From: Thermus thermamylovorans
GTDB lineage: Bacteria; Deinococcota; Deinococci; Deinococcales; Thermaceae
DNA: 64,000 bases
Direction of reading: 5' to 3'
Assembly: GCF_004307015.1 (NCBI RefSeq)
Contig: NZ_SIJL01000002.1
Span: forward strand, 15,084-79,083
The first letter of the stretch is position 1, and the number at the start of each line of letters is the position of its first letter. Below the pieces are notes generated by a model that was not told the DNA's origin, made no database searches, and saw nothing but the letters and a program-made list of their open reading frames with translations. The position numbers and the translations under genes are program-made. Positions 28,085 to 37,846 of the stretch are shown piece by piece.

Positions 28085-28870
28085 ATGAGGCGCACGGTGA
28101 AGGCGTTTCGCACCTCCAAGGGCAAGCGGCTCGTCTACCTCACCGCCTACGACTACCCCAGCGCCCGGCTGGCGGAGCGGGCGGGGGTGGACGCCATCCT
28201 GGTGGGGGACTCCTTGGGGATGGTGGTCCTGGGCTACCCCTCCACGGTGCCCGTGACCCTGGAGGAGATGCTCCACCACACCAAGGCGGCAAGGCGCGGC
28301 GCCCCGGAGACCTTCTTGGTGGCGGACCTGCCCTACCTCGCCTACGCCACCTTGGACCGGGCCCTTTTCGCCGCGGAGCGCCTCCTCAAGGAGGGGGGGG
28401 CGGACGCGGTGAAGCTGGAGGGGGGCGAGGAGGTGGCGGAGATCGTCCAGGGCCTCACCCGGGCCGGGGTGCCGGTCCTGGGCCACATGGGCCTCACCCC
28501 CCAGACCGCAAGCCTCCTCGGGGGCTACAAGCTTCAGGGGAAGCGCCCCGAGGAAGCGGAGCGCATCCTGAGGGGGGCCTTGGCCCTGGAGGCGGCGGGG
28601 GCCTACGGGGTGGTCCTGGAGATGGTGCCCGCCCTCCTGGCCAAGGAGATCACGGAACGGCTTGCCGTGCACACCGTCGGCATCGGGGCCGGGCCCCACA
28701 CCGACGCCCAGGTCCTGGTCTTCCACGACGTGCTGGGGCTTTACGGGGAGTTCCAGCCCCGCTTCGTCAAGCGCTACCTGGAGGGGGAGCGGCTTTTCCT
28801 CGAGGCCCTGGGCCAGTACGTGCGGGAGGTGCGGGAGGGGGTCTTCCCCGGGCAGGAGCATAGCTTCTAG
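28085..28870 (+). CDS. panB: 3-methyl-2-oxobutanoate hydroxymethyltransferase
   Basis: The 261-residue PanB makes ketopantoate from alpha-ketoisovalerate and methylene-tetrahydrofolate, the first step to pantothenate and CoA. It shows the Mg-binding VGDSLGMVVLGY, the DLPYLAYA segment, VKLEGG, GHMGLTPQ and the GIGAGPHTDAQVLVFHD block. It is followed by a stem-loop terminator. No other pan gene is in the window. Confidence 0.97.
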   Translation: MRRTVKAFRTSKGKRLVYLTAYDYPSARLAERAGVDAILVGDSLGMVVLGYPSTVPVTLEEMLHHTKAARRGAPETFLVADLPYLAYATLDRALFAAERLLKEGGADAVKLEGGEEVAEIVQGLTRAGVPVLGHMGLTPQTASLLGGYKLQGKRPEEAERILRGALALEAAGAYGVVLEMVPALLAKEITERLAVHTVGIGAGPHTDAQVLVFHDVLGLYGEFQPRFVKRYLEGERLFLEALGQYVREVREGVFPGQEHSF

Positions 28871-28885
28871 CCTCTCTTGCCGTGA

Positions 28886-28912
28886 AAAATCTGCGAGCTT
28901 CTCGCAGATTTT
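28886..28912 (+). terminator. Stem-loop terminator after panB
   Basis: A perfect 12-bp stem (AAAATCTGCGAG with CTCGCAGATTTT) surrounds a CTT loop, 15 nt after the panB stop. The A tract on one arm and T tract on the other give an intrinsic-terminator shape in either direction. It is much A/T-richer than the surrounding genes. Confidence 0.65.
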
Positions 28913-29000
28913 CTGCGGCAAAGCCGTTTATTTTCGGCGACCTCTGTGCTAGCTTGGGGGGGCATATCCTACGCTGTGCCCATCCCTGCCCTTTGGCGCC

Positions 29001-29006
29001 TACAAT
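29001..29006 (+). promoter_or_regulatory. -10 box placing the pseudouridine synthase start at GTG 29014
   Basis: TACAAT is separated by exactly 7 nt (AGGGGGC) from the GTG at 29014. This fits a leaderless mRNA starting at or near the start codon. The interval from 28913 to 29000 holds short A/T-rich sequence with the small CGGC-AAA-GCCG hairpin but no gene. Confidence 0.6.
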
Positions 29007-29013
29007 AGGGGGC

Positions 29014-29948
<935 letters not shown>

Positions 29949-29952
<4 letters not shown>

Positions 29953-30869
29953 GCCTGCCCACGCCGCCGCACCTCCTGGACCCCGAGGGGGAGCTTCCGA
30001 ACCCCCTTTTCCAGGAGGGGCGGGACGGGCCTGCCCTTGCGCCTCCTCCCACCGCTCACCGCCTGCTGGTGGGGGATGCCCGCGAGGTCTTGAAGGGTCT
30101 TCCCGAGGCCTCGGTGCATCTGGCGCTTACCTCGCCCCCTTACTGGACCCTAAAACGCTACGAGGAAACCCCTGGGCAGCTGGGACACGTGCAGGACTAC
30201 GAAGCTTTTTTGGACGAGCTGGACCGGGTGTGGCGGGAGGTCTTCCGGGTGCTGGCGCCGGGGGGGCGGTTGGTGATCGTGGTGGGGGATGTGGCCGTGG
30301 CCCGGAGGCGGTTCGGGCGCCACCTGGTTTTCCCCCTGCACGCGGACATCCAGGTGCGTTGCCGCAGGATCGGCTTTGACAACCTCAACCCCATCTTCTG
30401 GCACAAGCATACCAATGCGGCCCTCGAGGCCCAGCGCCCTGGCTTCTTCCTGGGCAAGCCCTACGAGCCCGGGGCCATCATCAAGACCGAGGTGGAGTAC
30501 ATCCTGATGCAGAGGAAGCCCGGGGGCTACCGCAGGCCCACCCCCGAGCAAAGGGAGCTGAGCCGCATCCCCAGGGACCTCTTTGCCAAGTGGTTCCGCC
30601 AGATCTGGGACGACATCCCCGGGGAGAGCACCAAGGCCCACCCCGCCCCCTTCCCCCTGGAGCTGGCGGAGAGGCTGGTGCGCATGTTCAGCTTCGTGGG
30701 GGACGTGGTGCTGGACCCCTTCGCCGGTACGGGCACCACCCTCATCGCCGCTGCCCGGCACGGGCGGAACTCCATCGGGGTGGAGCTGGTGCCCCGGTAC
30801 GCCCAGCTGGCGCGGAGGCGCTTTCTGCGCGAAGCAGAGGGCTACGCCCTTAGGGTGGAGGAGGCCTAG
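29949..30869 (+). CDS. Site-specific DNA methyltransferase, beta class (probably N4-cytosine)
   Basis: The 306-residue protein carries catalytic motif TSPPYW (61-66), typical of N4-cytosine enzymes, before the S-adenosylmethionine site DPFAGTGTT (256-264). That order is the beta class. The roughly 55 residues before the GDAREVLKGLP block are proline-rich and unusual. The ATG overlaps the rluD stop, and the stop TAG shares a base with the GTG of the next gene. Immediate pairing with a predicted PD-(D/E)xK-like nuclease makes a type II restriction-modification system likely. The recognition sequence is unknown. Confidence 0.85.
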
Positions 30870-31546
30870 TGGACCCAGCCGCTTTGGCAGAAGATTTGCA
30901 GAAGGCGCTCTTGGGGGTTCTCCAGGCTTCTTCTCAAGATAGCGGGCGGCAAAACCCCCTGGCGGGTTACCTGCTGCACAGGCTTCGCTCCCGGCTTCCC
31001 CCCTACCTCTGGCCCCACCTGCAGAGGGAAGCCCCGGTACCGGGTCTGGCCCGCGAGAAGTCCTGGGATGTGGGCCTGGTGTATCCCGGGGGGCCTGAGC
31101 TTCCCCCAAAGCCTCGACTCCTCCTCTCCCTAAAGTCCATCCTGCGCAACCCGAGCGGCTCCTGGCCTAACCGCCTGGACGACCTGGTGGGGGAGGTTTC
31201 CTCCGTTCAGATGCTTTTCCCGGAAGTGGTGGTGGGGTACGTGGTGGTCCTGGACTACGGGGCGCCCACCAAGCGGAAGGGGGTGGAGCAATATCCGGAA
31301 GGGGACGAGCTTGCTCCCCTGTACGACCGCTTCAAAGCGGGCCTGAAAGCCCTTTCCCAAAGGCAGCCTCCGCTATGGGCCCAGGGCCTGGTGGAGGGCT
31401 ACTGGGCCATAGAGGTGGACACCCGAAAGAATCCCCTTCTACGGGACCCTTTGCGGACGGCCCAAGAGGGCGAGGGCTTCCTGGATGCCCTGGTGGAGGC
31501 CCTGCGCCAGAGGGAACCCCTGCTCTTCTTAGGCCAGGGCCAGTAG
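30869..31546 (+). CDS. Candidate type II restriction endonuclease, PD-(D/S)xK type
   Basis: The 225-residue protein has no family I can name with certainty. The segment EKSWDVGLVYPGG (Asp67), then LLLSLKS (Ser87, Lys89), then LDDLVGEVSSVQ (Glu109) fits the Cfr10I/NgoMIV-type nuclease core. In that core a Ser replaces the usual acid in xK and a Glu from the next helix takes over. The GTG start shares one base with the methyltransferase stop (TAGTG), as in many restriction pairs. Codon use is a little less G/C-biased than its neighbours. Its last 18 bp overlap the 3' end of lysN on the other strand. Confidence 0.6.
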   Translation: MDPAALAEDLQKALLGVLQASSQDSGRQNPLAGYLLHRLRSRLPPYLWPHLQREAPVPGLAREKSWDVGLVYPGGPELPPKPRLLLSLKSILRNPSGSWPNRLDDLVGEVSSVQMLFPEVVVGYVVVLDYGAPTKRKGVEQYPEGDELAPLYDRFKAGLKALSQRQPPLWAQGLVEGYWAIEVDTRKNPLLRDPLRTAQEGEGFLDALVEALRQREPLLFLGQGQ

Positions 31547-32722
31547 CCCCTTCAAGGCCTTGGCGAGCCGCCTTACCCCCTCGGCGATCCCCTCCGGCCC
31601 CAGGGTGGCGTAGGAGAGCCTCAGGGTGTTCTCCCCGCCGCCACCCGCGAAGAAGGGCCCACCCGGCACGAAGGCCACGTCTTGGGCGATGGCCTCCCGG
31701 AAGAGGGCCTCGGCGGAAAGCCCCTGGGGAAGCTCCATCCAGACGAACATGCCCCCCTGGGGCCGGGTGTAGCGCACCCCTTCGGGCATCTCCCGGTCCA
31801 GGGCCTCCAGCATGGCCTTGGCCTTGGCCCGGTAGGTGGCCCGTATCCTCTCAAGGCGTTCGGGGAAGTCCTCCTGCACCAGGGCGTGCACCAGCATCTG
31901 GTTCAGGACCGGGGTGTGCAGGTCCACCCCCTGCTTGGCCTGGGTGAGCTTGAGGATGGCCTCGAGGTGGGCCACGGCGAAGGCCACCCGCAGGCCAGGG
32001 GAGAGGATTTTGGAAAAGCTGGAAAGGTAGACCACCCCGGGGTAGCCCGCCTCCCGGGAGAGCTCAAAGAGGCTCGGCAGGCGGCCATCCCCGAAGTAGA
32101 GCTCCCGGTAGGCGTCGTCCTCCACCACCACCAAGCCCCCCTCCATAATCATCTCCAGGAGCCGTTCCCGGGCCTTTAGGGGTATGAGGCCCCCCGAGGG
32201 GTTCTGGAAGGAGGGGATGAGGTAGAGGAAGCGGGGGCGCTCCCGCTTAAGGACCTCCTCCAAAGCGTCCAGGTCCGGCCCCTTCTCCCCCGCGGGCACC
32301 GTGAGGAAACGGGGCCCGTAGGCACGGAAGGCCTGGATGGCCCCCATGTAGCTGGGGGCTTCCAGCAGAACCGGGCTTTCCTCGTCCAGGAAGACCTTGC
32401 CCAGGAGGTCCAGGGCCTGCTGGCTTCCCGTGGTGATGAGGACCTCCTCCGGGCTCACCCCAAGCCAGTCCGCTATCCAAGCCCGCAAGGGGAAGTAGCC
32501 CTCCGTGGGCCCGTACTGCAGGGCCACCTCCCCCTTCTCCTTTAGGATCGCTGCCGCCTTATGGGCCGCCTCCTCCTTGGGGAAAAGCTCGGGGGCGGGG
32601 AGTCCCCCGGCGAAGCTCAGGACTCCGGGGCGCTGGGTTAGCTTTAAAAGCTCGCGGATGGTGGAGGCTTGGATGCGCCTGGCCCCTTCGCCGAAAAGGG
32701 TATTCCACTCCAGGGTTTTCAC
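31529..32722 (-). CDS. lysN: LysN, 2-aminoadipate aminotransferase (AAA lysine pathway)
   Basis: The 397-residue fold-type I PLP enzyme is very close in sequence to T. thermophilus LysN as I recall it: the same QASTIRELLKLTQRPG start, SFAGGLPAPELFP, TTGSQQALDL, and the PLP lysine in YLSSFSKILSPGLR. It transaminates 2-aminoadipate/2-oxoadipate in the aminoadipate route to lysine and may accept aromatic or branched amino acids. The start is GTG, 6 nt after TAAAAT, so it is leaderless. Other lys genes are not in the window. Confidence 0.92.
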   Translation of the reverse strand: MKTLEWNTLFGEGARRIQASTIRELLKLTQRPGVLSFAGGLPAPELFPKEEAAHKAAAILKEKGEVALQYGPTEGYFPLRAWIADWLGVSPEEVLITTGSQQALDLLGKVFLDEESPVLLEAPSYMGAIQAFRAYGPRFLTVPAGEKGPDLDALEEVLKRERPRFLYLIPSFQNPSGGLIPLKARERLLEMIMEGGLVVVEDDAYRELYFGDGRLPSLFELSREAGYPGVVYLSSFSKILSPGLRVAFAVAHLEAILKLTQAKQGVDLHTPVLNQMLVHALVQEDFPERLERIRATYRAKAKAMLEALDREMPEGVRYTRPQGGMFVWMELPQGLSAEALFREAIAQDVAFVPGGPFFAGGGGENTLRLSYATLGPEGIAEGVRRLAKALKGLLALA

Positions 32723-32728
32723 CCGCCC

Positions 32729-32734
32729 ATTTTA
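32729..32734 (-). promoter_or_regulatory. -10 box for leaderless lysN
   Basis: Read on the minus strand, TAAAAT is followed by GGGCGG and then the GTG start codon. The 6-nt distance predicts a leaderless transcript. It lies in the 31-bp gap after the dGTPase gene. Confidence 0.6.
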
Positions 32735-32753
32735 TCCCTTCCCCCTTGGGCTT

Positions 32754-33911
32754 TCAGGGGAATAGCCTCCGATAGGCCTCGAGGGCGTACCGGTCCGTCA
32801 TCCCGGCGACGTAGTCGCACACCGCCCGGTAAAGCCCCTCCTCGGGGATTTGGGCCTGCACCTCCTTGGGCAGGATCTCCGGGTAGCGGGTGTAGGCGGC
32901 GAAGAGGCCTTCCAGCACGGCCTCGGCCTTGCGCCGTTCCCTCAGGACCTCGGGGTGGCGGTAGAGCCGCTCCATAAGGAAAGCCTTGAGTTCATGGAGG
33001 GCCTTTTCCGCCTCCGGGGTCAAAGAGGCCAGGCGTTCGGGATGCCGGCGCACCGACTCGGCGCTTTGCACCCCTGCGGCCGCCACCTGGGCGTGGGTGG
33101 CCCCTATGGCGGCGGCGATGAGGTAGCCCAGGAGCTGGCGCACCAAGACCCGGCGGGAGAGTTCGCTGAAGCGCAGAAAGTCCAGGCCCTCCTCCCGGGC
33201 GAGGTCCCGCAGGAGGGGCACCTCCACAAGCCCCTCGGGCCGGAGGAGGCCGCTGCGGAGCCCATCGTCCAGGTCGTGGGCCGCGTAGGCGATGGCGTCC
33301 GAGAGGTCCACCACCTGGGCCTCGAGGGTGCCCTTGCCCTCGTACCCCGGCTTGAAGTGGGGGGCGTAGGCCGCCTCGTGGGTGGCGATCCCCTCCAGGA
33401 CCTCGTGGGTGAGGTTTAGGCCCCTGAAGCCGGGGTAGCGCACCTCCAGCCGGGTGAGGATGCGCAGGGCCTGGGCGTTGTGCTCAAAGCCCCCGTGGTT
33501 CTCCATGAGCCCGTGCAGGACCTTTTCCCCCGTGTGGCCGAAGGGGGGGTGGCCCAGGTCGTGGGAGAGGGCGATGGCCTCGGTGAGGTCCTCGTTGAGG
33601 CCCAGGGCGCGGGCAATGGAGCGGGATACCTGGGCCACCTCCAGGGTGTGGGTGAGGCGGGTGCGGTAGTAGTCCCCCCCGTAGATGGGCCCTTCGCCCC
33701 GGTAGGTGAAGATGGGGAAGACCTGGGTCTTGTACTCCAGGCGGCGGAAGGCGGTGGTGTGCAGGATGCGGTCCCGGTCCTTCTGGTAGGGGGTGCGGTA
33801 GGCGGGCTCGGCCTCGGGGTGCTCCCGCCCCCGGGTGTCCCGGGCCCTTTGGGCGTAGGGGGCGAGCCTTTCCGCCTCCAGCTCCAGAAGCCGCTCCCGG
33901 GGGAAGAGCAT
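32754..33911 (-). CDS. dgt: dGTP triphosphohydrolase-like HD-domain protein
   Basis: The 385-residue HD phosphohydrolase of the dGTPase family has FRRLEYKTQVF, the first His in RTRLTHTLEVAQ, the HD pair in ALSHDLGHPPFGHTGE and the Asp in VDLSDAIAYAAHDLDDG. It removes triphosphate from dNTPs. Thermus homologues are known for broad dNTP-activated activity. It starts 2 bp after the fabF stop, so it is read from the fabF promoter. Confidence 0.93.
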   Translation of the reverse strand: MLFPRERLLELEAERLAPYAQRARDTRGREHPEAEPAYRTPYQKDRDRILHTTAFRRLEYKTQVFPIFTYRGEGPIYGGDYYRTRLTHTLEVAQVSRSIARALGLNEDLTEAIALSHDLGHPPFGHTGEKVLHGLMENHGGFEHNAQALRILTRLEVRYPGFRGLNLTHEVLEGIATHEAAYAPHFKPGYEGKGTLEAQVVDLSDAIAYAAHDLDDGLRSGLLRPEGLVEVPLLRDLAREEGLDFLRFSELSRRVLVRQLLGYLIAAAIGATHAQVAAAGVQSAESVRRHPERLASLTPEAEKALHELKAFLMERLYRHPEVLRERRKAEAVLEGLFAAYTRYPEILPKEVQAQIPEEGLYRAVCDYVAGMTDRYALEAYRRLFP

Positions 33912-33913
33912 CC

Positions 33914-35140
33914 CTAGACCCGCCGGAAGAGGAGCACGGCGTTCTGCCCGCCGAAGGCGAAGGAGTTGGAGAGGGCGTAGTCCACCCGGGCCTCCCGGGG
34001 TTCGGGCACGAAGTCCAGGTCCAGCTCGGGGTCCGGGTCCTCCAGGTTGGCCGTGGGGGGGATGACCCCGTGGTGGAGGGCCTGCACCGTGGCGATGGCC
34101 TCCACCGCCCCGGCTGCCCCCAGGAGGTGGCCGATCATGCTCTTGGTGCTGGAGACCATGAGCTTTTGGGCGTGGGCCCCAAAGACCTCCTTGATGGCCA
34201 GGACCTCCGCCCGGTCCCCCACGGGGGTGGAGGTGCCGTGGGCGTTGATGTAGCCCACCGCCTCGGGATTCACCTGGGCGTCCCAGAGGGCCCGGCGCAT
34301 GGCCAAGGCGGCCCCCTTCCCCTCGGGATGGGGCTCGGTGATGTGGTGGGCGTCCGCGCTCCGGCCAAAGCCCACCACCTCGGCGTAGATGCGGGCCCCC
34401 CGCCTCTTTGCGTGCTCGTACTCTTCCAGCACCAGGACCCCGGCCCCTTCCCCCATCACGAACCCGTCCCGGCTCAGGGTGAAGGGACGGCTGGCCTTAT
34501 GGGGTTCCTCGTTCCGGGTGGAGAGGGCCCGCATCACCGCGAAAGCCCCGATGGCCATGGGGGTGATGGCCGCCTCCGTGCCCCCGGCCAGGACGAGGTC
34601 GGCTTCCCCCAGCTGGACCATGCGGAAGGCCTGGCCGATGGCGTCCGAGCCCGTGGCGCAAGCGGTGACCGCGGTGGAGCTGGGTCCCATGAAGCCGTAG
34701 CGCATGGCGATGTGGGCCGAGGCCATGTTGGCGATCATCATGGGGATGAAGAAGGGGCTGATGCGGTTTGCGCCCCGTTCCAGGAAGACCTTGCTCTGGG
34801 CCTCCCAGGTCTCCATCCCCCCGATGCCCGTGCCCACCAGGGTGCCCACCCGCTCGGGGTCCAGCTCCTCGGGCTTCAGCCCCGCGTCCTCTAGCGCCAG
34901 CTCGGCGGCGATGAGGGCGTACTGGACGAAGCGGTCCAGGCGCCTAAGCTCCTTCCTGTCCAGGTAGTCCTCGGGGTTCACCTCCACCTCGGCGGCGATG
35001 CGCACCGGAAGGGCCGAGGCGTCGAAGCGGGTGATGGGCCTTACCCCACTTTTGCCCGCAATCTGGGCCCGGTAGAAGGCTTCGGCCCCGATACCGATGG
35101 GGGTTAGGGCTCCGAGGCCGGTGACCACCACGCGCCGCAT
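33914..35140 (-). CDS. fabF: 3-oxoacyl-[ACP] synthase II
   Basis: The 408-residue condensing enzyme elongates acyl-ACP chains. The catalytic Cys (TACATGSDA) and two His ([11 protein letters not shown] and [12 protein letters not shown]) are all present. The ATG at 35140 gives the conserved [14 protein letters not shown]. It lies 6 nt after a TATACT -10 box, so it is leaderless and a longer upstream frame is not used. FabF is separated from the rest of the fab cluster by the opposite-strand membrane gene at 35250-35828. Confidence 0.97.
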   Translation of the reverse strand: MRRVVVTGLGALTPIGIGAEAFYRAQIAGKSGVRPITRFDASALPVRIAAEVEVNPEDYLDRKELRRLDRFVQYALIAAELALEDAGLKPEELDPERVGTLVGTGIGGMETWEAQSKVFLERGANRISPFFIPMMIANMASAHIAMRYGFMGPSSTAVTACATGSDAIGQAFRMVQLGEADLVLAGGTEAAITPMAIGAFAVMRALSTRNEEPHKASRPFTLSRDGFVMGEGAGVLVLEEYEHAKRRGARIYAEVVGFGRSADAHHITEPHPEGKGAALAMRRALWDAQVNPEAVGYINAHGTSTPVGDRAEVLAIKEVFGAHAQKLMVSSTKSMIGHLLGAAGAVEAIATVQALHHGVIPPTANLEDPDPELDLDFVPEPREARVDYALSNSFAFGGQNAVLLFRRV

Positions 35141-35146
35141 GGGGGT

Positions 35147-35152
35147 AGTATA
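35147..35152 (-). promoter_or_regulatory. -10 box for leaderless fabF
   Basis: TATACT on the minus strand is followed by ACCCCC and then ATG. The 6-nt gap fits leaderless transcription of fabF-dgt. Confidence 0.6.
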
Positions 35153-35249
35153 CCAGGCCTCGGGGGACGGAACGGGCTTCACCCCAGGTACATCCGCCCC
35201 TGGCGCCTTGGGACTTTGACCTTTAAAGTGAGTTTGGGAGGTGAAGGGT

Positions 35250-35828
35250 ATGCAGACCTACAACCCCCTGGTCCTGGTCCTGGCCCTGGTGGCGGTAGCG
35301 GGGGCTTCCGGGGTGGCCTACCTGCTTCAGGTGGCCCGCGGGCAGGACAGCCCCGCCCTGAGGCGGCAGTACGGTCTCTTCTTCCTGGTGATCGGGGTGC
35401 TCTCCTTGGGGGGGTTTGTCCAGCTCCTCTGGACCGAGTGGCACGCCGCCTTCCGGCAGTTCACCGAGCTCTTCGGGGTCACCACCGGGCTTTTCGCCCT
35501 GGTGATGATCCTGGCCGGGCTCTACCTGGTCCTGGGCATGGACCTGAAGGCCCTGGCCTGGCCGGGGGTGTTGGTGGGCCTCTTTCTCCTCCAGGGGGCG
35601 CGGGCGGTTTTGGACTTCGAGCTCACCCGAAACCCCGCCATGACCTTCCTCCTCTGGCTCAGCGCCGGTCTGGCCAGCATCGGGCTGCTCCTCTACGCCT
35701 ACCTGGAAGCCTACCGCAAGCCCCTGGCCTACCTGGGGGCCGCGGTCTTGGGGCTCATGACCCTGGCGGCCTTCGTCACCGGGGTGAACGCCTTCTACGG
35801 CCACATCGAGGCGGTAGCCAGGAGGTAA
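35250..35828 (+). CDS. DUF981-type integral membrane protein
   Basis: The 192-residue protein has about six hydrophobic helices: [84 protein letters not shown] and [19 protein letters not shown]. It resembles the DUF981 family of archaea and thermophilic bacteria, of unknown function. A GGAGGTGA ribosome-binding site 5 nt before ATG 35250 decides the start over the GTG 9 nt upstream. It sits alone on the plus strand in the fab cluster. Confidence 0.8.
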   Translation: MQTYNPLVLVLALVAVAGASGVAYLLQVARGQDSPALRRQYGLFFLVIGVLSLGGFVQLLWTEWHAAFRQFTELFGVTTGLFALVMILAGLYLVLGMDLKALAWPGVLVGLFLLQGARAVLDFELTRNPAMTFLLWLSAGLASIGLLLYAYLEAYRKPLAYLGAAVLGLMTLAAFVTGVNAFYGHIEAVARR

Positions 35829-35852
35829 GGCCTCCTGGCGGGAAGCGGCTTT

Positions 35853-35876
35853 GGGGCAGGGCGCTGGCCCTGCCCC
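35853..35876. terminator. Hairpin between the convergent DUF981 gene and acpP
   Basis: A perfect 10-bp stem (GGGGCAGGGC with GCCCTGCCCC) closes a GCTG tetraloop. It lies 24 nt after the DUF981 stop and 5 nt beyond the acpP stop on the other strand, so it can serve both genes. No long T-tract follows. Confidence 0.5.
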
Positions 35877-35881
35877 TTGGC

Positions 35882-36124
35882 TTAGCCCAGCTTGCTCTGG
35901 ATGTAGGCCACCGCGTCCTTGACGGTGCGGATCTTTTCCGCCTCCTCGTCGGAGATCTCCAGGCCGAACTCGTCCTCCAGGCCCATGATGAGCTCCACGG
36001 TGTCCAGGCTGTCCGCCCCCAGGTCCTCGATGAAGCGGGCCTCGAGGGTCACCTTCTCCGGCTCCACCTGGAGCTTGTCCGCGATAACCGCTTTGACCTT
36101 TTCAAAGACCTCCTGCTCGGTCAT
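35882..36124 (-). CDS. acpP: Acyl carrier protein
   Basis: The 80-residue protein has the phosphopantetheine attachment Ser in [13 protein letters not shown]. The ATG at 36124 has a GGGAGGT ribosome-binding site and an extended -10 TGGTACAAT at 36142-36150, which rules out the longer upstream frame. It carries growing fatty-acid chains and follows fabG in gene order. Confidence 0.97.
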   Translation of the reverse strand: MTEQEVFEKVKAVIADKLQVEPEKVTLEARFIEDLGADSLDTVELIMGLEDEFGLEISDEEAEKIRTVKDAVAYIQSKLG

Positions 36125-36141
36125 GCAAACCTCCCGCAGGG

Positions 36142-36150
36142 ATTGTACCA
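36142..36150 (-). promoter_or_regulatory. Extended -10 promoter of acpP
   Basis: Minus-strand TGGTACAAT has the TGn extension and a TANNNT core. The ATG follows 17 nt later with a GGGAGGT ribosome-binding site in between. It gives acpP its own transcript besides read-through from fabG. Confidence 0.55.
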
Positions 36151-36198
36151 CGCCCCAGGGTTTGGGCCTCTTTCCGGGTATGGGCCGCAAAAGGGGGC

Positions 36199-36936
36199 TC
36201 AGTGGGGGGTGAGCCCCCCGTCCACGCAAAGGGTCTGGCCGGTGATGTAGCCCGCCCCCTCTGAGACCAGAAAGGCCACCGCCTCGGCCACGTCCTCCGG
36301 TCGGCCGAAGCGGCCCGCGGGGATGCCCTTGAGGTACGCCTCCCGCACCTCCGGCGGGAGCTTTTCCGTCATCTCGGTTTCTATGAACCCAGGGGCCACG
36401 GCGTTCACCGTGATGCCCCTGGCAGCGTACTCCTTGGCCACCGCCCGGGTGAAGCCGATGAGCCCCGCCTTGGAGGCCACGTAGTTGGCCTGGCCCGGGT
36501 TGCCCAGGAGGCCCACCACGCTGGCGATGTTCACGATGCGCCCAAAGCGGGCCTTCATCATGAGCTTGACCGCCTCCCGGGTGGTGCGGAAGGCGGCGGA
36601 GAGGTTGGCCTCCAGCACCGCCTCCCAGTCCTCGTCCTTCATGCGCACCAGGAGGGTATCCCGGGTGATGCCGGCGTTGTTCACCAGGGTGTCCAGGCCC
36701 CCCAGGATCTCCGCCGCCCCGTGCACCAGGGCGCTGGCCGCCTCCGCCTCCAGGAGGTTGGCCCCCAAAAGCCCCACCAGGGGGCTTCCCAGCCTCCTCG
36801 CCTCCTCGGCCACCGCCTCGGCCTTCTCCCGGTTCTGGCCGTAGTGGATCACCAGGGCGTAGCCTTCCTGGGCCAGCCTCAGGGCGATGGCCCGGCCGAT
36901 GCCCCGGCTGGCCCCCGTCACCAGCGCCTTACGCAT
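36199..36936 (-). CDS. fabG: 3-oxoacyl-[ACP] reductase
   Basis: The 245-residue short-chain dehydrogenase has the NADPH fold [20 protein letters not shown], the Ser of [16 protein letters not shown], the YVASK catalytic Tyr/Lys, and the C-terminal [14 protein letters not shown]. It reduces beta-ketoacyl-ACP in the elongation cycle. It overlaps fabD by 8 bp. Confidence 0.97.
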   Translation of the reverse strand: MRKALVTGASRGIGRAIALRLAQEGYALVIHYGQNREKAEAVAEEARRLGSPLVGLLGANLLEAEAASALVHGAAEILGGLDTLVNNAGITRDTLLVRMKDEDWEAVLEANLSAAFRTTREAVKLMMKARFGRIVNIASVVGLLGNPGQANYVASKAGLIGFTRAVAKEYAARGITVNAVAPGFIETEMTEKLPPEVREAYLKGIPAGRFGRPEDVAEAVAFLVSEGAGYITGQTLCVDGGLTPH

Positions 36937-37846
36937 CCTCCACCTCCAACGCCTTCCGTACCCCTTCCGGGTCCCCCACGGAAAGGGCTTGGGCCTCCTT
37001 CAAGGTGCGGGCCACCAGGCCTTTGAGCACCTCCCCGCTCCCGAACTCCAGGAAGCGCCTTAGGCCCCGCCTTTCCATGTCCAAGAGGATCTCCACCCAG
37101 CGCACCGGGGCCGTGATCTGTTCCAGCAAGAGGTCCCGGATGCGCTCAGGGTCCTCCTCGGGCCTGGCGGTCGCGTTGGCGTAGACGGGGAAGCGGGGCC
37201 TCCTCAGGGCCACCTGGGCCAGGTCCCGGGCCAGGCGCTCCCGGGCCGGGGCCATGAGGGAGGAGTGGAAGGGCGCGGAAACCGGGAGGAAGACAATGCG
37301 GGCCCGCCTTTCCCTTAGCCTTTCCGCTGCCTCCTCCACTGCCTCCTTCCTGCCGGAGATCACCGTCTGCTCGGGGCTGTTGAGGTTGGCGATCTCCACG
37401 CCCTCTAGCCCCGCCAAAGCCTCCTGGATGGCCTCGAGGGGAAGCTTCAGGATGGCGGCCATGGCCCCTTCCCCGGGGGGTACGGCCTCCTGCATGTACC
37501 GCCCCCTGAGGCGCACCAGGCGGAGGGCGTCCTCCAGCTCCAGGGTGCCCGCGGCCACGTGGGCCGTCCATTCCCCTAAGGAGTGCCCGGCGGCCAGGGC
37601 GGGTTCCTTCCCCCCTTCTGCCAAAAAGGCCCGGTAGGCGGCGTAGCCCACGGCCAGGAGGGCGGGCTGCTGGTTTTCCGTGAGGGTGAGGGCTTCCTCG
37701 GGTCCTTCCCACATGAGCCTTAGGAGGCCCGGCAGGGCGGCCTCGGCCCGGTCCAGCACCTCGCGGGCGGCGGGGAAGGCCTCGTAGAGGGCCTTGCCCA
37801 TCCCCACCCGCTGGGAGCCTTGGCCCGGGAAAAGCGCCCCGTACAT
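36929..37846 (-). CDS. fabD: Malonyl-CoA:ACP transacylase
   Basis: The 305-residue enzyme loads malonate on ACP. FPGQGSQRVGMG, the nucleophile GHSLGEW (Ser), the Arg in RGRYMQEA, the His in SAPFHSSLM and NLNSPEQTVISG are all clear. The ATG at 37846 overlaps the fabH stop by one base (TGATG), and the open frame further upstream is only a fabH shadow. Confidence 0.97.
   Translation of the reverse strand: MYGALFPGQGSQRVGMGKALYEAFPAAREVLDRAEAALPGLLRLMWEGPEEALTLTENQQPALLAVGYAAYRAFLAEGGKEPALAAGHSLGEWTAHVAAGTLELEDALRLVRLRGRYMQEAVPPGEGAMAAILKLPLEAIQEALAGLEGVEIANLNSPEQTVISGRKEAVEEAAERLRERRARIVFLPVSAPFHSSLMAPARERLARDLAQVALRRPRFPVYANATARPEEDPERIRDLLLEQITAPVRWVEILLDMERRGLRRFLEFGSGEVLKGLVARTLKEAQALSVGDPEGVRKALEVEDA

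Noticed and set aside
28886-28912. CRISPR-like repeat unit
   Set aside because: It is a single hairpin after panB with no spacer-repeat series; no CRISPR array is seen in the window.
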